From positions 1 to 64,000 of the forward strand of contig NZ_JADOTV010000004.1 in assembly GCF_015767245.1 (NCBI RefSeq): a DNA stretch of 64,000 nt, given 5' to 3'. A program made the position numbers and the translations under genes. This DNA comes from Aureivirga sp. CE67. GTDB taxonomy: Bacteria; Bacteroidota; Bacteroidia; Flavobacteriales; Flavobacteriaceae. Below the pieces are notes generated by a model. It was not told the origin of the DNA and did not search any database. It was given only the letters and a program-made list of their open reading frames with translations. How positions within the stretch are numbered: position 1 is the stretch's first letter; each line of letters starts with the position of its first letter. Of the stretch, positions 43,177 through 51,045 are shown piece by piece.

Positions 43177-43566
43177 ATAGTAAATTTTATCTGTCAAATT
43201 TTAAATTATAAACCCAGAAAAATATTCTTTTTTGAGTTTGAGATTCTGAAAAAATGTTAAAACAAAGAAAAATTATTTTTGTTCCGTTTTGTTTTAATTT
43301 TCGCAAATATATCTCAAAATAGCGTACAGACTAAAAAGACAACAACGAATTAACATTTAAAAAAATCTAAAAAGAAAACAGTAAAACCTCTACTTATTCT
43401 AAATTTTTGAAAATACTTAAAGTAAAGTTTTAAATCTTATTAAAGCTTTGGTTTTATGATAAATATCATTGGGATACTAAAATAAAATGCTAATTTTTGT
43501 AACTTATTGCTAATAAAATTAGTTGTTTTATTAGTGGTTTTTTTGTTAAAATTAAATAGGTAGGCG
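43177..43566. other. Divergent spacer between regulator and SulP genes
   Basis: 390 bp that must hold promoters for both genes. No full TTGAT-N4-ATCAA box, repeat or terminator was found; a half-site-like TTTTATCTGTCAAA lies at 43185-43198 next to the regulator's own start. Confidence 0.4.
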
Positions 43567-45213
43567 ATGTTGAAGGATTTGAGAGGAAACTTATTTGGAG
43601 GAATTACAGCAGGGATTGTTGCGATGCCTCTTGCTCTAGCTTTTGGAGAGCAATCAGGATTAGGACCACAAGCAGGATTAATTGGAGCATTAATGATTGG
43701 TTTTTTTGCTGCACTTTTAGGAGGAACAGCAACACAAATTAGTGGGCCAACAGCACCAATGACTTCTTTAGCCATTGTACTAATTGCAACTTTTAGTGCG
43801 ATGGAAGGAGGAATTTTATTAACACTTTTTACATTTTTTGTAGCGGGGATTATTCAGATTTTAATGGGAGTATTCGGAATCGGAAAGTATGTGAAATACA
43901 TTCCGTATCCCGCACTTTCTGGGTTTATGACAGCAATTGGAGTTTTGATTATTTTAGGTCAAATTTACCCGATTTCTGGACTAAAATCACCAGCAGGAGC
44001 TTTGAATCAAGTTCTGGAATTTCCCACATTATTTGATACTTTAGATATTTATGAACTTGGGATAGGAATTGCAACTATTGCTGTGATTTATCTTTTTCCG
44101 AAAATAACGAAAGCAGTTCCTAGTACATTAGTTGCTTTGATTGTAGTTTCTGCAATAGTTTATTTTTTACCTTTTAAAGATCGAGTTTTATTTATTAATT
44201 CTATCGAATCTCATATTCCAACACCACAATTAACACAGATTCCGCCTTTAAATAAAGAAACGATTCTTCTAGTACTAGAATATGGAGGAATGTTAGCAGC
44301 ACTTGGAGCCATTGATTCTTTGTTGACTTCAGTAATTGCAGATAATATTACCAAAACAAAACATAACAGTAAACGAGAATTAATCGGGCAGGGAATCGGA
44401 AATGCTATTTCAGGAATTTTCGGAGGATTGCCAGGAGCTGGAGCTACGATTCGTACAGTTGTAAATATAAATTCTGGAGGAACAACAAGACTTTCAGGAG
44501 TTGTTCATGCAATTGTTTTGTTGTTAATTCTTTTGATTTTTGGAGAATATGTTTCGTTTATTCCTAAATCTGTATTGGCAGGTATTTTATTTACAGTAGG
44601 TATCGGAGTGATAGATTATAAAGGTTTAAGACATTTAAGACATGTGCCAAGAGCAGAAGCTTTTGTTTTGATTTTGGTATTGATTCTTGCTGTTTTCATG
44701 GGATTGGTAGAAGCAATTGTCGTAGGTGTAGTGTTGTCATCTTTATTATTTATGCGTCAAGCAGAGGAGATTGGAGTCGCAAAAACCGAAGTTACAAGTT
44801 TGGAAAACTTCAAAAAAGAAATGCCTTGGATGGATGAAAAAGATTTGTTTAAAGATATCCCAGAAGATGCAGTTTATGTGAAGCATTTATATGGTTTTTT
44901 ATTCTTCGGTATTTCTTCAGAATTTCAAAAAATGATTAAAAATCTGCCTGATGTAAAAATTGTAATTATTCGTTTTGAGCGAGTTCCATATATAGATCAA
45001 ACAGGATTGTATGCTTTGGAAGATTCTATTTTAGATTTAGAAAGAAGAGGAATTGAAGTTTATCTGACAGGAGTAAAAGGGCAACCACTTTCGATGTTGA
45101 AAGCTTTAAAAGTTGTACCAGAATTGATTGGAACTGGGCATATTTTTAAGAACATTGAGGATTGTGCGATTCACGTTTCTAATGTTTTAGAGAAAAGTCA
45201 AAAAAAGGAATAG
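43567..45213 (+). CDS. SulP-family anion transporter with STAS domain
   Basis: 548 residues. The membrane domain starts LRGNLFGGITAGIVAMPLALAFG (the SLC26 glycine-rich start) and contains about 12-14 helices to ~410, with GGTATQISGPTAPMTSL and GLPGAGATIRTVVNINSGGT (the sulfate permease signature). The STAS domain (about 430-545) holds IIRFERVPYIDQTGLYALED, the usual D-x-S/T-G motif. The substrate could be sulfate or bicarbonate; the sequence does not decide. Divergent from the regulator gene at 42613. Confidence 0.93.
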   Translation: MLKDLRGNLFGGITAGIVAMPLALAFGEQSGLGPQAGLIGALMIGFFAALLGGTATQISGPTAPMTSLAIVLIATFSAMEGGILLTLFTFFVAGIIQILMGVFGIGKYVKYIPYPALSGFMTAIGVLIILGQIYPISGLKSPAGALNQVLEFPTLFDTLDIYELGIGIATIAVIYLFPKITKAVPSTLVALIVVSAIVYFLPFKDRVLFINSIESHIPTPQLTQIPPLNKETILLVLEYGGMLAALGAIDSLLTSVIADNITKTKHNSKRELIGQGIGNAISGIFGGLPGAGATIRTVVNINSGGTTRLSGVVHAIVLLLILLIFGEYVSFIPKSVLAGILFTVGIGVIDYKGLRHLRHVPRAEAFVLILVLILAVFMGLVEAIVVGVVLSSLLFMRQAEEIGVAKTEVTSLENFKKEMPWMDEKDLFKDIPEDAVYVKHLYGFLFFGISSEFQKMIKNLPDVKIVIIRFERVPYIDQTGLYALEDSILDLERRGIEVYLTGVKGQPLSMLKALKVVPELIGTGHIFKNIEDCAIHVSNVLEKSQKKE

Positions 45214-45240
45214 AAAATAAGATCCTTTGTATAAAAAATA

Positions 45241-45273
45241 AAAAGTCTAGAGTTTTTAATGCTAGACTTTTTT
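45241..45273. terminator. Terminator between SulP and the mini-membrane gene
   Basis: AAAAGTCTAG / CTAGACTTTT with an 11-nt loop, A-run and T-run on its sides; it can serve both convergent genes. Confidence 0.85.
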
Positions 45274-45312
45274 CATGTTAATTCGAAATATAATTTATCT
45301 ATGAAAAATCTT

Positions 45313-45492
45313 TTAATACATACCTGAAATTAATGTTGCAATAGCAATTATAATCCAAATAATAGTTACCAGCCAATAAGTGATAGGTTCATATTTTCTA
45401 TAAATTGGTCTGAATGTCCACGTTACACCAATATATAAATCGTAAAGTTGCCAAAGAATTAAACCTATTCCAACATAAAACCAAATACTCAT
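45313..45492 (-). CDS. 59-aa two-helix membrane protein, partner of radical SAM gene
   Basis: Reads MSIWFYVGIGLILWQLYDLY then IGVTWTFRPIYRKYEPITYW and a second helix LVTIIWIIIAIATLISGMY. Two membrane helices (about 2-20 and 39-58) flank a short basic, Pro- and Tyr-rich loop with many aromatic residues. It starts 11 bp after the radical SAM stop on the same strand, so it is co-transcribed, and ends before the shared terminator. The ordered helix-loop-helix, the ATG and the spacing make a chance frame unlikely. I do not recognise the family. A membrane anchor or substrate-delivery subunit for the enzyme is inference. Confidence 0.75.
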   Translation of the reverse strand: MSIWFYVGIGLILWQLYDLYIGVTWTFRPIYRKYEPITYWLVTIIWIIIAIATLISGMY

Positions 45493-45503
45493 CTTTTTCT
45501 TTT

Positions 45504-46721
45504 TTAATTGTTAAACATATATTTTATTCTCTCTAAAATACCAAGGTTTTCATACCAAAACCACCAAAGTCCATCTTCCAATTCTTTTGGAGTCATTTGC
45601 TTAGGCTGAAAAACAGCATGACTCCCTTCATAAAGTGACCAATCTTTTGTAATGATTCTATTTTCTTTATCCAATCTTTCGAAAGTCTCCGAACCAGGGA
45701 AAGGAATCATTAAATGTGGATAAGCTTTATCCACTTCAATATCTTTTACAAAATCAAGAGTTTCTTGAAAGATATTCGTGTCATGCGCATCAAAACCAAA
45801 AAGAAAATCACCAACTACTTCAATTCCGTAACTTTTAATTATTTGTACGTATTCTTTAATTTTATTTGGCTTTACGAAAGCTTTTCCTTGTTCTTTTAAA
45901 GCAGTTTCAGAAGGAGTTTCGATACCAAAAAGAAGTGATTTTACTCCAGCTTTTTGTGCTGCTGCAAGTAATTTTTCGTCACGTGCAATCATTATTGTTG
46001 TTTCTCCAAAGAAATTCATATTCAGAGGAGCTAATGCTTCAAAAAGTTCGATTGTATATTCTTTATTTTGTGTCAAATTATCAGAATGAAGCTCTACCCA
46101 TTCAACACCAAGTTCTTTTAGAGCTCTAACTTCATTTACAATAGCATCAATAGGTCTTAGTTGAAATTTTTTGAAAAATTTGTGTACCAAACAAAAATCA
46201 CATTTAAAAGGGCAACCTCGTGAAACAACAACAGACCATGTGTAATCATACTTTTCAGGAGTCAGGATATGAGTAGGGTAGGGCTTAAGATCTTTCAAAT
46301 CGAAAGCTGTTTTTCTCTGATAAGATTTTTTTAGAAATCCATTACAATAATCTTCTAATAATTCTTCCCAAATTCCTTCAATTTCACCAATAAGAATTGT
46401 ATCCGCATATTCTTTTGCTTCTTCAGGCATAAAATGCGTGTGTAATCCACCTAAAACAATAGTTTTTCCTTTTTTGCTAAACTTTTCAGCAATTTCATAT
46501 GCACGATAAGCATCCGGAGTGGACATAAAAATAGCAACAATATCTGCTGTAGAATCAAAATCTGTTTTCATTCCAATAGTTTCATCACACATTTCAATTT
46601 CTACATAATCTGGTGTTGTTGCAGCAGCTGAAAAAATATTTTGTGGTGGTCCACCAGTTTCAGCTTTATACTTAGAGTATTCGCTACCAGCAGAAGCTTT
46701 AATCAAATATACTTTCATCAT
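45504..46721 (-). CDS. B12-binding-domain radical SAM protein
   Basis: 405 residues. The N-terminal half (about 1-140) has a cobalamin-binding-like Rossmann fold (GKTIVLGGLHTHFMPEEAKE and ADTILIGEIEGIWEELLEDY). The radical SAM core follows with C170, C174 and C177 in SRGCPFKCDFCLVHKFF (C-x3-C-x2-C) and later LFGIETPSETAL and VVGDFLFGFDAHD. The C-terminal part (about 350-405: YEGSHAVFQPKQMTPKELED) resembles the tail of B12-type enzymes that methylate or rearrange lipids or other unactivated carbons. It is soluble by sequence; the 59-aa membrane protein encoded next to it may place it at the membrane. The substrate is unknown. Confidence 0.88.
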   Translation of the reverse strand: MMKVYLIKASAGSEYSKYKAETGGPPQNIFSAAATTPDYVEIEMCDETIGMKTDFDSTADIVAIFMSTPDAYRAYEIAEKFSKKGKTIVLGGLHTHFMPEEAKEYADTILIGEIEGIWEELLEDYCNGFLKKSYQRKTAFDLKDLKPYPTHILTPEKYDYTWSVVVSRGCPFKCDFCLVHKFFKKFQLRPIDAIVNEVRALKELGVEWVELHSDNLTQNKEYTIELFEALAPLNMNFFGETTIMIARDEKLLAAAQKAGVKSLLFGIETPSETALKEQGKAFVKPNKIKEYVQIIKSYGIEVVGDFLFGFDAHDTNIFQETLDFVKDIEVDKAYPHLMIPFPGSETFERLDKENRIITKDWSLYEGSHAVFQPKQMTPKELEDGLWWFWYENLGILERIKYMFNN

Positions 46722-46780
46722 TCTTAGGTTTTAAAATTAAAAGAATTGAAAAAGGGTTTTCGAATACTATTTTAGATTAT

Positions 46781-46944
46781 GAACTCATTTAAACTTTTTA
46801 ATTCAAAATTCGTTTTAAGCATGTTCATTACTGGTTTGTAAAAATTTTTAACCATAGCTAAGGCTATGCTGAAAAATTATTCCTACACCATTAATAAACA
46901 TCAGATAAAACTCTTTGTTTTGACAAAAAAGTCTAATTGAGTTC
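46781..46944 (+). mobile_element. MITE-like element M3, 164 bp (subfamily 2)
   Basis: Ends GAACTCATTTAAACTTTTT and AAAAAAGTCTAATTGAGTTC are inverted repeats. Flanked by TAT on both sides (46778-46780 and 46945-46947). The central palindrome is CATAGC-TAAG-GCTATG, like subfamily 1. Same length as M4. No coding capacity. Confidence 0.75.
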
Positions 46945-47152
46945 TATTGTAGAAATAATGGGGAAAGCATAAAATATAAATTACCTCTACCAAAATTAAT
47001 CATTAAAAATAGTATTCTAATCACCTTTAACTTTTAGTTAATAATGTAGGATAAAGAAGTTTTAAAGGAATACGAATGAGAAAGGTACTCGGTTTTGTAA
47101 ATCGTTCTTTAAACCTACATGACAAAATTCTTTGTTTTGAGGCTTTATTTCT

Positions 47153-47166
47153 TTGATTTAAATCAA
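47153..47166. promoter_or_regulatory. FNR-like box 1 (perfect palindrome)
   Basis: TTGATTTAAATCAA, a perfect TTGAT-N4-ATCAA site (extended by one matching base on each side). Centre 164.5 bp before the ATG at 47318... counted from 47159.5, about 158 bp upstream. Confidence 0.6.
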
Positions 47167-47208
47167 AAAATGGTTTTTTGAGTTGAATTTTCACGAAAAT
47201 GAGCTTTT

Positions 47209-47222
47209 TTGACCTAAATCAA
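47209..47222. promoter_or_regulatory. FNR-like box 2
   Basis: TTGACCTAAATCAA: right half perfect, left half with one change (TTGAC). Centre 56 bp after box 1. Confidence 0.55.
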
Positions 47223-47245
47223 AAAGCAGGAAATGAGATGTGATT

Positions 47246-47259
47246 TTGATTTAAGTCAA
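47246..47259. promoter_or_regulatory. FNR-like box 3, promoter-proximal
   Basis: TTGATTTAAGTCAA: left half perfect, right half GTCAA. Its centre (47252.5) is about 41.5 bp before a start site expected near 47294, downstream of the weak -7 box GAGCTTTG (47282-47289), the spacing of an activator overlapping the promoter. Confidence 0.55.
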
Positions 47260-47317
47260 AAGTCTTTAATGTGTAATGTAAGAGCTTTGCTGTATCAATT
47301 AATTAAAACTTTGAGGT

Positions 47318-47827
47318 ATGAAAAAATTAGTGATTATTACATTGACATTAATGATGAGTTTATCGGCTTTTGCTCAAGATCATAAGAAAATTGTTGGAAT
47401 TTCTGGAGCTATTCCTTTAGGAAATACAAGTGATGTTTCGAAAGTTGGATTTGGAGTTGATTTGGGATATTTAATTGAAGCTTCTGATAGGTTTGAAGTA
47501 GGATTTGTATCAGGTATATCTTTTTTCAAAGGGAAAGAAGTCGATTATATAGAAGAGTCACAAACTAAAAAGTTTAAATATTCAGATGCAAAATATATTT
47601 CTTTGGCTGGTGTATTTAGATATAATCTTTTGGACAATGTTTATATAGGAACAGATTTGGGCTATGCTATTGGAATTGGTAAAGATGTGAAAAACGGACT
47701 GTATTACAGACCAAGATTAGGTTTGAAACTAACTGAATTTGTTGGTTTGAATGCTTCATATACTGGTTTAAATGTCAAAGGAGGAACTTGGAAATCTATG
47801 AATTTAGGAGTTGAGTTTTCATTATAA
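47318..47827 (+). CDS. Small outer-membrane beta-barrel protein
   Basis: 169 residues. Signal peptide 1-19 (ends LSAFAQ). Eight-strand barrel pattern: KIVGISGAIPLGNTSDVSKV, GFGVDLGYLIEASDRFEVGF, YISLAGVFRYNLLDNVYIGT, then GLNASYTGLNVKGGTWKSMN and a final LGVEFSL. Size and strands resemble OmpX/OmpW-like small barrels; no enzyme motif. Three FNR-like boxes lie upstream, so expression probably depends on a Crp/Fnr-type regulator. Followed by a 32-nt palindrome, then the half ABC transporter gene. Confidence 0.8.
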   Translation: MKKLVIITLTLMMSLSAFAQDHKKIVGISGAIPLGNTSDVSKVGFGVDLGYLIEASDRFEVGFVSGISFFKGKEVDYIEESQTKKFKYSDAKYISLAGVFRYNLLDNVYIGTDLGYAIGIGKDVKNGLYYRPRLGLKLTEFVGLNASYTGLNVKGGTWKSMNLGVEFSL

Positions 47828-47845
47828 CAGTTTTTATAATTTTTT

Positions 47846-47877
47846 AAGATCTAAGGTGTAGCTACATCTTAGATCTT
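47846..47877 (+). terminator. 32-nt near-perfect palindrome (terminator or operator)
   Basis: AAGATCTAAGGTGTAG/CTACATCTTAGATCTT: 16-nt arms with one G-T type mismatch and no spacer. Only a weak T-run follows, so termination is plausible but an operator for the gene at 47902 cannot be excluded. Confidence 0.5.
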
Positions 47878-47901
47878 CTATGTTTTTAAAGGTATAATAT
47901 T

Positions 47902-48744
47902 ATGAGTTATTCAATAAAATCAATTTTTAAAAGATATAAGTGGAAGATTTCGATTACTTTTTTTCTTTTAACAACAGAAAATATTTTAAAAATTATTCAA
48001 CCATTTGTTTTAGGAATTGCAATTAATGATTTGATCCAAAAGAAAAATAATGGAATATTGTTGTTCTGCCTTTTATATGGTTTGAGTTTTATTACAGGTG
48101 TCATACGAAGATATTACGATACTAGAGCTTACACTTTTATTTATACAAATATTGCAACAGAAATAGCTGAGAAACAACATGAAAATAACGTTTCAGTTTC
48201 GTCTATTTCTGCAAGAAGTTCTTTGGTGAAAGAACTAGTTGATTTTTTTGAACACGATGTAACTCAGATATTTTCTTCTGTTATCAGTGTTGTTGGAGCG
48301 CTTTTTATGTTGACATTTTTTAGTTGGTCAATTTTTTGGATTTCTATAGGGGTGATTTTCTTAATATTTCTGATTTATAGTTTTAGTAATAACACGATTT
48401 ATAAATACAATTTAGGTTTAAATGATGAACTTGAGCATCGAATTAATATTTTAGAAAGTAAAAAAACGACAAATACCTACAATCATTTTAATAATATCTC
48501 GAAATGGCTTGTGAAACTTTCAGATTTAGAAACATTGAATTTTGGAATTATTGAAGTCATTTTATTCGGTTTAGTAATTTTTAGTTTATATATCGCAGCT
48601 GGAACTATGACTGCAACAGCAGGAGGGATTTTTTCTATTGTCACCTATGTGATTGAGTTTTCTACTGGTATTTATATGTTACCTTTTGTTTTTCAACAAT
48701 TAATTAGGTTAAAAGAAATAAGTAGTAGAATACAAAAAGTCTAA
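47902..48744 (+). CDS. ABC-type six-helix membrane domain without ATPase
   Basis: 280 residues. Six membrane helices in three pairs (about 15-40 with 52-70, 122-142 with 148-168, 212-235 with 240-262) and the coupling-helix-like region KYNLGLNDELEHRINILESK match the transmembrane domain of type I ABC exporters, up to the end of helix 6 (FQQLIRLKEISSRIQKV). The nucleotide-binding domain that normally follows is absent: the stop codon comes right there, with no frameshift remnant behind it. It is one of the stand-alone six-TM proteins found in some flavobacteria, or needs an ATPase encoded elsewhere. Confidence 0.8.
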   Translation: MSYSIKSIFKRYKWKISITFFLLTTENILKIIQPFVLGIAINDLIQKKNNGILLFCLLYGLSFITGVIRRYYDTRAYTFIYTNIATEIAEKQHENNVSVSSISARSSLVKELVDFFEHDVTQIFSSVISVVGALFMLTFFSWSIFWISIGVIFLIFLIYSFSNNTIYKYNLGLNDELEHRINILESKKTTNTYNHFNNISKWLVKLSDLETLNFGIIEVILFGLVIFSLYIAAGTMTATAGGIFSIVTYVIEFSTGIYMLPFVFQQLIRLKEISSRIQKV

Positions 48745-48751
48745 AAATATT

Positions 48752-48782
48752 AAACGCTGTTTTTATGAGAAAACAGCGTTTT
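48752..48782 (+). terminator. Terminator of the 47902 gene
   Basis: AAACGCTGTTTT / AAAACAGCGTTT, 6-nt loop, followed by T-rich DNA. Confidence 0.85.
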
Positions 48783-48809
48783 GATTATTTATGTCTTAGT
48801 ACTTTAATT

Positions 48810-49583
48810 TTATTTCAAGCTATAATAGTAATTAAGGACTGCTATTGCATCTAAAGGTTTTTTACAGTTTAATTTGTTCTCTTTAATATATTTTTTTAAA
48901 CTATTTTTTTTATCAGAATAAAGTTTTAAAATTTTAGAATTTGAAAGTTTTGTTCTAACATACTTTTCATTGTGTAGCACATAATATTTTACATATTTCT
49001 TTAATACAACTCCACTTTCAGCGGGTCTTGCTCCTGAGTAACCTCTTGCAGCGCTTTTTTTAATTGTAGTTTTGACTTTATATATTTCCTTTACAAGTTT
49101 AGGCTTTTCTACATTTGGTTCAAAAGTTTCAAAAAATACAGCATTAATACTATTTGGTTTTTCAAAATAAGACTTATCTATTTTTAGAAAATCTCTTGGG
49201 GTATTATTTTTTGAATCAAAAATTCTAAAACCTCTAATTGTTGAGTTATCTAGTTGGTAAAACATACCATCAACCTCTTCATTGTCGTCGTCATAGCTAA
49301 CTAGATTGATTGTTCCGTTTTCAAGATTATAATGCATACGATCTTTAGAGATAATTGTGTTATCATCAATTTCAATGTGACCAATGGACCAATTTTTTTT
49401 TAGAAATGGATTTAATTCTTTTGAACGTGTAATTTCTTGAACAGCTCTAGCGCTCCCTGTTTCATTAAAAGTTAATTGTTGTGATTGAATATTTTTCATT
49501 GTACCAGGAGACACTTGTCCGAACGATGTTGAAAAATTAAAAGATGCGGCTAGCGCCATTGAGAAAAGTAAATGGTTTTTCAT
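48810..49583 (-). CDS. Secreted protein of unknown function
   Basis: 257 residues. Signal peptide about 1-22 (ends NFSTSFGQ). The mature part alternates beta strands (IEIDDNTIISKDRMHYNLEN, MFYQLDNSTIRGFRIFD) with a Lys-rich C-terminal half (VLKKYVKYYVLHNEKYVRTK, then a helical end with SLKKYIKENKLNCKKPLDAI). The overall form is that of a surface or periplasmic protein. The family is not recognised. Single gene with an AT-rich 216-bp spacer after it. Confidence 0.7.
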   Translation of the reverse strand: MKNHLLFSMALAASFNFSTSFGQVSPGTMKNIQSQQLTFNETGSARAVQEITRSKELNPFLKKNWSIGHIEIDDNTIISKDRMHYNLENGTINLVSYDDDNEEVDGMFYQLDNSTIRGFRIFDSKNNTPRDFLKIDKSYFEKPNSINAVFFETFEPNVEKPKLVKEIYKVKTTIKKSAARGYSGARPAESGVVLKKYVKYYVLHNEKYVRTKLSNSKILKLYSDKKNSLKKYIKENKLNCKKPLDAIAVLNYYYSLK

Positions 49584-49799
49584 AATTTATCATTTTTAAG
49601 ATTTTTTGAAATAATTTTAGGTAAATTTAGTTAAAAAATGTTAAAAAAATAATAATGATTTACATTTAGCTAATTTATTTTAATAGTATTATGCATAAAT
49701 AATTATATATTTTTATGAAAAGTCGTGTAATATAAAATAAATGTAATGATATAAAAAAAGCAACCATATGAGGTTACTTTTAAGTTTTTTTGAAAAAGA

Positions 49800-50231
49800 T
49801 TATTCTTTTTTATATCGTTTTAGTTCTAATAAAATAGTGTCACTATTAAGTTCAGGAACGGAACCATCATAGTATAATTTCATTTTAACATCAGTCAGTT
49901 CCTGAATTTCTAATTTTAAGTCAGGAGTATTTTCTCCCATTTTAGAAATAATGTATTTACCTTCAACTTTCCATGTTCCAATTTCTTCCTCGCGTTCAAT
50001 TTTACAATCTTTCATAACAATACTTTTAAACGTACCATCTGAAAGATATTCTGTTAATTCTTCTTGACATTTTTTATTAGGAAGATCTGTTTGTGGTTTT
50101 CCATTAAATTCAGCATGATTAATTGTCCAAACCCCAATGATTTTAGATTTGTCAATTTTACTTTCTTCAATTTTTGTAAATGCTGCAAAAACTAGACTTA
50201 ATACTAGAATTACTAATAAGGTTTTTTTCAT
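49800..50231 (-). CDS. Secreted lipocalin-like protein
   Basis: 143 residues. Signal peptide about 1-17. The mature part starts KIIGVWTINHAEFNGKPQTD, where I-x-G-x-W is the lipocalin-type first strand, then LSDGTFKSIVMKDCKIEREEE, GTWKVEGKYIISKM and a last strand LLELKRYKKE. Two Cys (CQEEL and DCKIE) may pair. It is about as long as one lipocalin-like (DUF5004-type) domain. Role unknown. It lies behind a related lipoprotein gene (50293), separated by a terminator. Confidence 0.72.
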   Translation of the reverse strand: MKKTLLVILVLSLVFAAFTKIEESKIDKSKIIGVWTINHAEFNGKPQTDLPNKKCQEELTEYLSDGTFKSIVMKDCKIEREEEIGTWKVEGKYIISKMGENTPDLKLEIQELTDVKMKLYYDGSVPELNSDTILLELKRYKKE

Positions 50232-50248
50232 ATTTGTCTTTTATTTAA

Positions 50249-50280
50249 AAAACCCTGAAAATATTATTTTTCAGGGTTTT
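50249..50280 (-). terminator. Terminator of the 50293 gene
   Basis: AAAACCCTGAAAA / TTTTCAGGGTTTT with 6-nt loop; 13-bp stem. Confidence 0.9.
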
Positions 50281-50292
50281 GTTTTTTTTGAT

Positions 50293-50925
50293 TTATTCTG
50301 CTCTTTCGTAGGTAATAATTGTCTCAATACTATTTATTATATGAACATCATTAATATTTTCATCTTGTTCAATTACAGTTTGAAGTTTCAATGTAGTATC
50401 TGTAAGTTCAACAATAGTTGCCGCTCCTTCTGAACTATTAGTTGTTCCGTCTCCAGTTCCACCTTCTCCAATCATATATAAAGTATTTTCATCATCATAA
50501 TACCAAGTTCCTGAAGATTCAAAAGTAGTTGGTGAAGTCTGTATGTCTTCAAGCCCATTACTATAATTAGTAGTTAATTTAGTAACAACAGTTCCTGAAG
50601 TTTCAAATTCTTTAGGATTGTCCGTTAAGTTTAAAACTACATTTGTTTCTAAAGTTTCTCCAACATAAGTATAAGAAGTAGTAATTCCATTTGCAGTTGT
50701 AGAACCTTCTCCTGTGTAGTCTTGACTAAGCATATTCCAAGTACCAGTTAATAAAGCTTCATCTACTTCATTCTGTTCATTTTGTTCATTGTTATCACCA
50801 TTTTGGTCATTGTTGTCATTTTGCTCTTGATTGTTGTTCTCAACATTGATTCCATCATCATCAGAGTTACAAGAAACTAAAGATATAACAGAGAATACAG
50901 CAATGATAATACTAATTTTTTTCAT
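50293..50925 (-). CDS. Lipoprotein with acidic/polar linker and lipocalin-like domain
   Basis: 210 residues. Lipobox SLVSC (Cys at about 19), followed by SDDDG and a linker made almost only of N, Q, D and E (about 25-52), then a lipocalin-like beta domain starting LLTGTWNMLSQDYTGEG and ending TIITYERAE. The SDDDG motif behind the Cys is typical of Bacteroidota surface-exposed lipoproteins. The linker would hold the domain away from the membrane. Same domain type as the gene at 49800; function unknown. Confidence 0.8.
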   Translation of the reverse strand: MKKISIIIAVFSVISLVSCNSDDDGINVENNNQEQNDNNDQNGDNNEQNEQNEVDEALLTGTWNMLSQDYTGEGSTTANGITTSYTYVGETLETNVVLNLTDNPKEFETSGTVVTKLTTNYSNGLEDIQTSPTTFESSGTWYYDDENTLYMIGEGGTGDGTTNSSEGAATIVELTDTTLKLQTVIEQDENINDVHIINSIETIITYERAE

Positions 50926-50990
50926 TTCATTAAATTTTTGTTATTAAAATATTACAATATTAATAAAATTTAATAAAATGATGAAATAAA

Positions 50991-51019
50991 AAAACCGATG
51001 TTTTATTTAAAACATCGGT
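50991..51019 (-). terminator. Terminator of the lon gene
   Basis: ACCGATGTTTT / AAAACATCGGT with loop ATTT, A-run ahead (T-run on the minus strand). Confidence 0.88.
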
Positions 51020-51045
51020 CTATATAATTCAAAAAACTACTAAAA

